From Amycolatopsis orientalis DSM 40040 = KCTC 9412 (GTDB lineage: Bacteria; Actinomycetota; Actinomycetes; Mycobacteriales; Pseudonocardiaceae), in NCBI RefSeq assembly GCF_000478275.1, contig NZ_ASJB01000030.1, positions 62,001-126,000 of the forward strand: 64,000 nt of DNA, in the 5' to 3' direction. Position 1 is the stretch's first letter. Each line of letters opens with the position of its first letter. The notes below the pieces were generated by a model that saw only the letters and a list, made by a program, of their open reading frames with translations, was not told the DNA's origin and made no database searches. Positions 52,412 to 62,600 of the stretch are shown here, piece after piece. The position numbers were made by a program, and so were the translations under genes.

Positions 52412-53293
52412 GTGGACGTACTCAGCGAAGTGCTCTCCGTCATGCGCACCGGCAGACCGAGATCCTTCGTGGAGACCTGGCACGCGCCGTGGGCCCTGCG
52501 GTTCCCGGCGGTGCCGGGCGCCGTCGGATTCCGGGTGGTGGTGCGAGGCCACTGCGTCGTCCTCCCCCACCGAAGCGCACCGGTCCGGCTGGAACCGGGC
52601 GACGTCGTGCTCCTGCCCCACGGGGAAGGCCACGTGCTGGCAGACAGTGCCGCCAGCGCGACGAACGCGCGCCCGTGTGCTCCCACAGCCGTCGATCCCG
52701 GCGGCACAGGCGCGGTCACCGTGACACTCTGCGGCGCCTACGAGCTGTCCCCCGCCGGCATGCACCCGTTGCTGCGGGACCTACCCGAGATCGTCCACCT
52801 CACCACCCACGACCGCCCCGAGCTGAAGGCCGCGGTGGAGCTGCTGACCGGCGAACTGACCCGGCCGGGGCTGGGCACCGACGGCGTCATTCCCGCCCTT
52901 CTCGACACGCTCCTGCACTACGCCCTCCGCGCCTGGGTGGAAACCACCGAGACCGGCTGGGCGACGGCGTTCACCGACCCGGCGGTCGCCGCGGCGCTGG
53001 CGGCCATGCACCGGCAGCCCGCACATCCGTGGACCGTCGCGTCGCTGGCCGCACTGGCGGGACTGTCCCGAGCGCCGTTCGCCAAACGGTTCACCGACCT
53101 CACCGGCGGACCACCGCTGCGCTACCTCACCTGGTGGCGCATGACCACCGCCGCCCGCCTCCTCCGCACCACCGACGCGCCACTGAACACCATCGCCGCC
53201 AAGGTCGGCTACCACTCCGAGTTCGCGTTCGCCACCGCCTTCAAACGCCACTACGGCACCCCGCCGGGCAGATACCGGCGCTCGGATCGCTAG
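52412..53293 (+). CDS. AraC-family regulator with cupin N-terminus
   Basis: GTG 52412 (VDVLSEVLSVMRTGRPRS) gives the N-terminus typical of this group; ATG 52400 and 52364 are in frame as alternatives. 293 aa. The cupin_6-type N-terminus includes WHAPWALRFP, LPHRSAPVRLEPGDVVLLPHGEGH. The C-terminal double helix-turn-helix is WTVASLAALAGLSRAPFAKRFTDLTGGPP and LNTIAAKVGYHSEFAFATAFKRHYGTPPGRYR. It is divergent from the NADP oxidoreductase and is its probable activator. Confidence 0.9.
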   Translation: MDVLSEVLSVMRTGRPRSFVETWHAPWALRFPAVPGAVGFRVVVRGHCVVLPHRSAPVRLEPGDVVLLPHGEGHVLADSAASATNARPCAPTAVDPGGTGAVTVTLCGAYELSPAGMHPLLRDLPEIVHLTTHDRPELKAAVELLTGELTRPGLGTDGVIPALLDTLLHYALRAWVETTETGWATAFTDPAVAAALAAMHRQPAHPWTVASLAALAGLSRAPFAKRFTDLTGGPPLRYLTWWRMTTAARLLRTTDAPLNTIAAKVGYHSEFAFATAFKRHYGTPPGRYRRSDR

Positions 53294-53317
53294 TCCCGGC
53301 CGATACTTCGTCCACCG

Positions 53318-53612
53318 TCACGTGACCGAGGAGCGGACCACCCGCCTGGCTATCTCCGCGTCCAGCGGGCTCATGTCCTCTCCGACCGGTTCCGATGGCG
53401 GCCACCATCGGAAGTCCAGCGCTTCGTCGTTCACCGTCAGCCGGGGCACCACATGGAGCCGAACCGTATAGATGGCAAGGAGTTCCCTCCGCTCCGGATT
53501 CACGAGGTCGAACTCGGCCAGCCGGGTACGCCGATTCCTCTTCCGTCGTGGCACGGAAGCCGAACAGCGCGTTGCCGGTACCGTCCCGGATCGGAAGAGC
53601 GACCGTCCTCAT
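53318..53612 (-). pseudogene. Remnant of a Nudix hydrolase gene with frameshift
   Basis: ATG at 53612 opens TVALPIRDGTGNALFGFRAT and TEEESAYPAG in one frame. The sequence then continues in another frame as FDLVNPERRELLAIYTVRLHVV, DEALDFRWWPPSEPV and DAEIARRVVRSSVT to 53318. The order recalls a Nudix protein, but the box itself is lost in the join, so one frameshift and an internal deletion have occurred. Its ATG overlaps the stop of the giant RTX gene (ATGA), so it was once coupled to it or is fused by chance. Confidence 0.5.
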
Positions 53613-56600
53613 GGCGCGCACGCGTTGGGGTTGTCGAAGTGACCCGGGGTGGTCGGGAACGCCGGCCCCGTGCCGTGATCGTTCATATCCGGTTGATAGA
53701 CCAGGGCGAGTTCGTCGTAGGCCGACGTGCCCGCCGTGGTCACGTCCCCGGCGACCTGACCGGCGCCCAGCGAGTACGCCCACCGCTGCAGGAAATCCTG
53801 ATGCGTCGGGCTGTGCTGCCGGACGTCGTTGTAGCCGCCGTAGGCCGCGTTGCAGTGCGTGTAGAGGTTGTACGCACCGCCCCAGTCGAGCAGCCGGTCC
53901 CCGAGGTTCGGGCCGTTGTCGGCGACGTCGGCCTGCAGCACGTCGCGGTCCCAGCCGCCGTAGATCCAGTCGATGCCCTGGTGGTGCTGGTTGTCCGCGA
54001 CGTCGGCGTTGTCGAGGTTCGTCATCTCGAACCACGAGCACGGGTCGACCGTGACCGCGTTCTTGCCGTTGCCGAACGTCTGCGGCCACGGGTTCGCGGT
54101 GCAGGTGGCCTGCCCCGGCGGGCCGTAGGCGCCCCGCGGCCGCCAGTCGAGGATGTCCGAACCCAGCGCGCCGGTGTTCGGGTCGACCGACGGGCCGGAC
54201 GTCGCACCCTTGCCGCCGTCGAGGTGGTCCACGAGCGAGTCGTTGACACCCCGGTCGTTCGGGTTGGCCGGGTCGCTACCGCCCTTGCCGCCCCACAGCA
54301 CGTCCGCGCCGTCGTCACCGAAGACGATGTCCCCGCCCGAATCCCCGTTGGCCAGATCGTCGCCGAAGCCGCCGTGGATCGAGTCGTGGTCGTCGCCGCC
54401 GCGGATGCGGTCGTCGCCGCCTTCGAGGTCGCCGCGGTGCGGCATCGCCGGAGCGTTGCCGGGTGCGGCGAAGGTGTCGCCGTTGACGTCGTGCTGCAGG
54501 TCGGCCTGCCGGGTGACCGAGCCGGCCAGGAAGCCCTCGTAGTGGATCGCGGGCACCTGGGGATTGTCGATCACGAACTTGTTCGACCCGTTCTGGAACA
54601 CGTCCACGACGCCGCCGCGGTCACCGACCATGGCGTCTTCGCCGCCGGTGCCCCACATCCGGTCTCCGCCCAGCTCGCCGTACATGTCGTCGGCGCCGTC
54701 ACCCGGAGCCGTCGTCGTGCCGGTGTCGCCGTACATCAGGTCGTCGCCGTCCTGTCCGTACTGGGTGTCCTCCCCCGCGTCACCCCACAGGTTGTCGCCG
54801 CCGGAGGCGCCGAGCGCCTCGCAGGTGGCCTGTGTGGTGGTGCAGAAGCGAGTCGGGGCACCATTGACGCCGTGGCGCACGAACGCCGCACCCTGCGGGA
54901 GGTTCTGCGGGTCGTAACGCTTCGCGTAGATCCGGTTCGTCAGCGGCAGCGAGACCTTGGTGAGGTCGTCGCCGAGCGCCACCGGCTTGCCGGTCTGGTC
55001 CACGATGTCCCGCATCGCGGTGCCGTTGTCACCGAGGATGAAGTCGGCGGCACCGTCACCGTGCACGTCGTCGGCCGTGTCGCGGAAGACCGCCAGCGAG
55101 CTGCCGCCGATCAGATCGTCCTGACCGTTCGGGGCGGAGACGTCGCCGAGGTCGTCCGACGCCGCCCCCGGCCACGCCGGCGCGGGTGGGCTGATCGCGA
55201 TCCCGGCCTCCGCGAGGGTGCGGTCGCCGAACATCGTGTCGTGCCCGCCGTTGCCCTCTGCGTAGTCGTCGTGCGCGCCGCCGGACATCTGGTCGTCGCC
55301 GTCCTGGCCGAACATCACGTCGACACCGCCACCGCCGGAGAGCTGGTCCCCGCCCGCCACGGCACGGCTCGGCGCGCCGAGGAATCCGTTGCTCCACGAG
55401 AGATCCAGCAATCGCAGGGAACGTTGCGTCTCGAACGTCCCGTTGCTGCCCACACGGAGCAGGTACGGCGACGGCGGGGCGATCCGGTCGGTGATCGCGT
55501 TGTCGCCGAGTACCACGTCGTCGCCCGTGCCACCGAAGACCACGTCCGCGGTGTCCGGCTGACCTTGCGTGGTCAGCGCGGTGTCGCCGCCGTGGATCGT
55601 CGAGCTGCCACCGACGAGGTCGTCGTCGCCGGTGTTGCCTTCGATCCAGTCCCGGCCGGGGCCGCCTTCGGCGTGGTCGCCGTCGTTGCCGCCCTTGATC
55701 CGGTCGTTGCCGGACTGGCCGAGGATCGCGTCGCAGCCGTTGTCACCGGTGATGTCGTCGCCGCCGGAGGTGTTCGGCACCGGCGTGTCACCGAGGTCGT
55801 ACAGCTGGATGCTGCGGTGCGTCATCGGGACCGCGCCGGGCAGGTCCGTGTCGAACCGGCCCTGGGTGATCGGGCTCTTCGGAATGCCCGCGTCCCTGGT
55901 CACCAGCGCGTTGTCACCGGTGATCACGTCCGCGTCCTCGCCACCGGAGATGGTGTCCCCGGTGTCGAGCTGACCGACGGTGCCCTGGCCGCCGCCCATC
56001 TCCACGGCGGACGAACCACCGAGGAGATCGTCCTGCCCGGAGTCGCCGAACAGTTTGTCGGCGTCCTGGTCACCCTCGACGTAGTCGTCACCGGCGTCAC
56101 CGTGCACGGTGTCCGTTCCGGCCTGCGCGTAGACGACGTCCGTGGCGTTGCCACCGGAAATGGTGTCACCGCCGGAGTTCGCCGCGTTCGCGGTGAAGCC
56201 GAGGTCGAACAGCACCACGTGCCTGCCCGCCGACAGCCCGCGGCCCCGGGTGACCGGATCGCCGGTGTCGGCACCACCCGTGACGGTGATCGTGGCGTTG
56301 TCACCGGTGATCACGTCGTCGGCGTCGCCGCCGGAGATCGTGTCGCCCGCGTCCGGGTAGCCGGCCGCGTTCTTCACCGCGGGGTCGCCGGGCGTCTGGT
56401 GGCTGCCGCCGATGATGTCGTCGGCCTCGGTCTCGCCGTTCAGCGTGTCGGCACCGGGGTTTCCTTCGATACGGTCCGGATCCTTCCCGCCGGAGACGGT
56501 GTCGTTCTCCAGCCCGCCGTAGAGCGCGTCGGTGTCCATGCCGCCGCTGATGGTGTCGTCGCCGCCCAGCGTGGCGTCCGCGCTACTGGCCAGGTCGAAC

Positions 56601-59600
56601 ACCGGTCCCCCGGGCGCCGCCGGATCGCCGTTGTCGCCGATGATCGTGTCGGTGCCGCCGTCGCCGAACAGTTTGTCGGCGTCGTCGGGCTGCCCGGCCG
56701 CCCGGGTGCCGCCGACGACCACGTCACCGGACAGGCCACCGGAGATCCAATCCTTGCCGTTGTTGCCCTCGATGGTGTCGGGGTCGTCGCCACCGAACAT
56801 CGTGTCGACGCCGTCGTTGCCGTACAAGGTGTCCGCGCCGGTGTCGCCGTAGACGGAGTCGTCGTCCGAGCCGCCCCAGACCTGGTCCGCGTCACGGCCG
56901 CCGTGCAGGATGTCCTTGCCCTTCTCACCGCACACGAGGTCTTCGTTCGCCTCGGCGTCGACATTGTCGTCACCGCCGCCTGCCCGCACGTTCTCGACAC
57001 CGGCGCCGCCGAGCACGCGGTCGTTGCCGTCGAGCACGTCGTTCACCGTCTCGTCGACCGGGGTCGACGGGAGCGGCGCACCGGCCTTGCACGGTGTCGT
57101 CTGCTTGTCGCCGTACACGTCCGCGCCACCGTCACCGCCGATGATGTGGTCCCGGCCGAGGCCGCCGACCAGCGTCTTGTGCGACGGGCTCACCCCCTGC
57201 GGCAGCGGGGTGTGCGTGACGAAGTAGAGCGGCCCGTAGTCGTCGGTCTTCGCCGGATCCGGGAAGTCCAAAGTGGACGGCTCGGCGATGACGTAGTCGT
57301 CGTCCGGTCCGCCGTAGAGGGTGTCCGCCCCGTACCCGCCGAACAGGATGTCGTTGCCGCCGCCACCGCGGAAGTCGTCCTTCTGCGTCTTCGTCGAGTG
57401 GCCGGTGACCCGGTCCTGTCCCTTGCCGCCGAACACCTTGTCGTCACCGGAGCCGGTGTCGACGGTGTTGATCGGCCCGCCAGCCGGGCCGCCCGTGGTG
57501 TTGGCGTCGTCCGAGCCGTAGCCGTCGATGCCGGGATCGACCTTGCCCGCGGTGTAGATCTCGTCCGGCCCGGTGCCGCCGGCGAACCGGTCGCTGCCGT
57601 CACCGCCGATGAGGATCGCGCCCGGTGAGACGAAGAGCGCCTGCGGAAGGGTCGGCACGTCCTTCAGCGGATCGTCGGCCGCGACACCGAGGGTGTCGTC
57701 GCCGCCGTTGCCGAACGCGGTCGACTTGGCGAGGCCGACCTTGATCGTGTCGGCTCCGTCGCCGGTCCCGGTCCCGCCCGCCGGATCGGGCAGGATCGCC
57801 CAGTTCGGCACGGAGACGGTCGGACCGCCGGCGCCGTCCGCGATCGGGTCGCCACCGTCGCGGCCGTCGTTCTTCAGTTCCTTCAACCCGACCGAAGTCA
57901 CCGGAGGCGCGCCGAGACTCGAGTCGCCCGCGACGACGTCCTCGCCGTTGCCGACGGTGATGCTGTCGACGCCCGGGCCTCCAGCGACGCGCGCCTTCGC
58001 TCCATTTTGGACATAGCTCTTCCTGTCCGCGGCGAGCACGGTGCGGTCGCCGGTGACGATGGTGTCGTCACCCTTGCCGCCATCGACCCACGAGTTGCCG
58101 ATACCGGTCTTGATCTGGTCGTTCTTGTCGCCGCCGAACACGATCGCGTCGCGGTCGAACTGCGCTGTCGGCGGCGGTGGGCCGTCCTTCGCGGTGTCGA
58201 GCTTGGCGTCCCCGATGAACGTCACGCTCATCGGCTTGGCGTAGCCGCGGCCGTCCACGACCACGCGCTCGATGTTCGCGTTCCGGAACTCACGCCGGAT
58301 CCCGAGCATGTCCACGGCCACGCCGGTGAACGCCGGGTTCGCCGGGTTCGCGTAGTCGTGCAGCGACGTGATCTTGACGGTGTCCTTCTCCTGCTTGTTC
58401 GATTCGTACGGGTCGCCGGCGCCACCACCGCGCTGGGCGGTGTGGCCGAGCGCGGCCGCGTACACCACGAGTGTCTTCCCGTCACCGCTGAGCCCGCCGA
58501 GTTTCGGCGGTGGTGGCGTGCAGTTCGGTGTCGCGGTGAAGTCGAGCAGTGTGACGTCGACGATCGTGAAGCTGAACGACACCGAGAACGGGCCGAACCC
58601 GACAGTCACGTAGAGCTTGAGGAAGACATAAAGGCGTCCTGAAACGGTGAACAGGCATATCGGATTGTTCAGTGCCGTTTGCAGGAACTCCGTTATCCGG
58701 AACTTCCCGTCGTGGTTGGGATCGTTCCACAGGAACGAGACCGTGAGCCCGACGCCGCCTTCGATGCCGACGGTGATGACCACGGCCGTGACCGCCGCCC
58801 CGGCTGCGAGTTCACCGGTGAACGACACCACCGGGATCGGTTTGCCGTTTTCCGTGGTGTAGAAGAACAGGCTCTGCAGGAAGGCCTGCCCCACGGTCGC
58901 GAGGTCGAGTTCGCCCGCGCGAGCCGCTTCGAACGCCTTGCGGATACCGAAGGTGTCGAAGCCCGCGACGATGCGCAGTGTCACCGACGCGGAACCGTGC
59001 AACGTGATCACCACCGGGGGCGGCGCGTACACGGGCCCGAACTGCTGACGCCAGTCGAAGCCGAGGCGCAGCGGTCCGGAGTCGAACTTGACCAGGTCCA
59101 CGTCACCGCCGAGCAGGACGTTGAACAAGGACGCGGGCTTCTCGAACACGGGGAAACTGAACCCGGCCGTCGCGGCCTTGGTGGTCATCGGATTGGCCGA
59201 CTCCGGGTCGTTGTTCTGGTTCTTGCCGTTGATCGCGCCGAGGATCGGGGTGAAGGCGTTGCCGCCACCGGCGTCCTTCTTCACGCTGATCAGGCTCTCG
59301 GTGTTGTCCGGCGTGACCGTGGTGTCGAGCGCCTTCTGGCCACCGAGTTCGAACGAGCCGAGCGGGATGAGACACGAGGTCGTGCAGGTCGGGAAGTGGT
59401 TGATGAAGTTGACGACCCCCGCGATGGTGTCGACGAACTTCAGGTCCGGGCCACCGGCGATCGTGCTGAAGGCCTTGCCGATGGATACGATCGTGACGTC
59501 TCCGCCGCCTGCCAGATGGGACAGGTCCGAGAGGACCGGGATCGGCGCGTACAGCGTCTTGATCACCGGGTCGAGCGGTCCGGTCACCTGCTTGATCTTG

Positions 59601-62600
59601 TTCACGATCGGGCCGAGGATCTTGCCGAAGATCTCGCCGCTGTCGATGGCCACCTTGTCGAAGGCCAGCGTCAGCGGGGAGTTGCCGCCGTCGGCGCTGT
59701 TGGTCCCCGGTTTGACGTTGTTCCACGCCCAGTGCAGCCGGAAGTCGGCCTGGATGCCCGGGAAGCCGGCGTCCTCCCCCGGCCGTGCCTTGAGCAGCCA
59801 GTTGATGTCCGCGCTCGCGTGCAGTTTGACGTCGGCGAGCCGGTCCAGTCCGGCGTTCTGCAGATCGGTCAGATGCAGCCTGCCGTTGGTCGGATCGTCC
59901 GGCGCCACCAGGTCGATCTTGAACGCGCCACCGAACAGCGGCAGGACTCCCGCTTCGTTCGCCGGGGCCGCCGCGTGGTTGCAGTCGTCCTGGCTCTTCT
60001 GCTTCGTGCAGTTCTCCGCGGTGATGTTGATGAACGCGAGCTGCGCGTCGATCTTCTTCGGCAGCGTGACGTTCAGTCCGACCGCGAACTCGGGTTGCGC
60101 GGAATCCTTGGTGTCGACGAAGAATCCCTCACTGCGGCTGATGCCCATGGCCAGGTGCAGCCGCCAGCCGAGCTGGACCTCCGGGCCCGCGCCGCCGTCC
60201 GCCTTCAGCGAGAAGCCGGGGATGCCCAGGTCCAGTGGCACGGTCTTCTTGAGGCATTCGTGGCCGGACGGCAGCCCGGCGCAGTTCAGCAGGTCGCCAC
60301 TGAAGTCGCCCTGGCTGACGTTCAGACTGATCGTGACCGCGTCGAGGTCGTTGTACGAGCAATCGTGCGGCCGCGGGTTCTCGGGCGGGTTCTCCGGTGC
60401 CCCGCCGATCGAAGCGGTACCGACGTCGGTGAGCTTGGCGTCGGTGACGTCCGCGATCAGCTTGAAGGCGCCGCCCTCCTCGCGGAACACCAGGTACCCG
60501 GCCGCGTTGGTGACCGGCTCCCAGGCGATGTCGAGCGAGTCCGTTGTGGACAGTGCGGCCGGGCCGGTGGTGATCTGGCCGGGATCGCTCGCCTTGGCCT
60601 GTTTCTTCTCACCGTTGACGGTCACATAGGACGCGACGACGTAGCGGTAGGTCTTGTCCGCCGCCGTGGCGCCTTCGTGCAGCTTGACCGTCGGCGCGCC
60701 GACGGTGCCCAGCGGCGTCTTGCAGAGGGTGTCCACGGTGACGGTGTCCGGATTGAGGCCCGCTCCGGCGAGCTTGCCGCCGAGCTGGTCGTTGACCCAG
60801 CCGCGCACCGCGGCCATGTCGGTGAAATGACCGTTCGCGGGCAGCTGGTCCAGCGCGGTGTGGATCGCCGTGCGCAGTTTCCCGATGAAGTCCGCGCCCT
60901 GCTGGAGGTCGTCACCGAGCAACGGCAGCTTGCCACCGAAGCTGGCGGTGTTGAGGGCCTGCTCCACGAGGTTGAGGTAGCTGTCGAGGCCGTCGAGCCT
61001 GCCGAAGTCGATCAGCTTGGCCGCGAGCGCTTCCGCCAGCAAGGCCGGATCCGGTGTCTCCAGCCGCGGATGCCCGTCGATCGGCGCCCCGCCCAGGTTG
61101 AAGTAGTCGTCGACAGCGGTCGATTTGGGCAGCCGCAAGGCGAAGTTGTTCGACTTGGCGGCGTCGGTGATCACCTTGCTGTAGGTCGCGCCGCCGTCCT
61201 CGCTGATGTACAGCGGCAACTTGGCACACAAAGCCAGCGGCGTACCGCCGTCGAGACCGCAGCCGACCGCGGTGCTGCCGGCGTTGATCGTCGGTCCGAC
61301 GGCGCCGAGGAAGTCGGTGAAGCTGACCGGCGCGCCGGTGCCACCGCCCTTGGCGAGGTCGATCGAGTAGGACGCCTTCGCGGTCGCCTTGTCCGCCGAC
61401 TTCGGGTCGCCGAGTGAAACGCTCAACGGGCCCAAGGTGGTCGCGATGGTGGCGTTCTCCACCGTGGCGTCGAGTTTCACGCCGATCTTCGAATCGTCGA
61501 GCACCCGCAGCGCGTTCGCGTCGGCCGGGCCCGCACCGGGCTGCAGCGGGACGACCAGGCCCATCTTGACCTGACCGCCGACGCCGAGCGAGACCGAGCC
61601 GTCGCCCTGCACCCCGGCGACCCGCTGACCGCCGGTCGGCAGGCTGAAGTCGAACTGCACCGGCGTACTGGTGTGATAGGCGCGTTTCCAGTCCAGCCGG
61701 ATGATCAGCGACGGCGTCCCGCCGGGCTCGGCGTATTCGAAGGTGACCGGGACGCTGTCCTTGAACCGCGTGTTGATGGTCTGGACGAGGCGCTGCAGGT
61801 TGTCGGACGGCGCCGCCTCCAGCATCGAGATCACGTCGTCCAATTCGGACCGGACCACATAGGACGTGGCCGGTGACGGCTGGCTGGCCCAGGGCCCGGC
61901 CAGCACGAGCGTGTCCGGCGTGACGCTGCCGACGACGCCCACCTGGGTGCCGGCGACGACCGTGCGGCCGACGAGCGAGGGCGGGAACGCGTTGCCCTTC
62001 TCGACGGAGCGCGCGATGTCCTTCACGGAATTCGGGCCGTAGCTCACGGTCGGGCCGGAGCCGGATTGGTCGGCCCGCAAAAGGTCCTTCAGCGAACGGC
62101 CGACGAGGGGGATCTTCGTGCCGAACACCGCGGCCCCCGACGGCGAGGCGTCGCCGAGCGACGCGTTGAGGGTCTGCAATGTCTTGAGGATGATCGAGAA
62201 GAGCGCCTTCGGGTTGGCCGGATCGAAGTCGAAGTTCGCCAGTTCGGACAGGTCGCTCGTGCTGAACTGCGGCCCGTCGGGACCGGTCGGCTTGGTCAGG
62301 TCGTTCCAGGTGAATCCCGCGTGCGCGGTGGCACCCTTCAGGAAATCACCCGTACCCGGCGCGCTGGCGTCGACACCACCCGCCCCGCGGACCCGCACCT
62401 GGAAGTCGAGCAGCGCTCCCGGATCGTGCAGCAGTTTGTCGACGACAGCGCCGAAGGTCAGGTCGCCCAGGTCCTTGAGTTTCACCTGCACCATGTGGTC
62501 GTCCGCGCCCGGTGTGCCGGCGCAGTCCGCGCCCGCGTTCGGATGGCAGACGTGTGCCGCGCCCTTCATCTGCACCTGGAGGAATCCGGCGTTGGCGAAG

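Noticed and set aside
53453-57628. A 1391-codon open frame on the plus strand opposite the RTX repeats (and one at 58679-61417)
   Set aside because: Monotonous V/A/R/D composition produced by the reverse complement of Asp/Gly-rich repeats; the minus strand carries the real gene.
54000-58200. CRISPR-like regular repeats
   Set aside because: The regular repetition is in-frame coding repeats of the RTX protein, with no constant-spacer structure; no CRISPR array or cas gene seen in the window.
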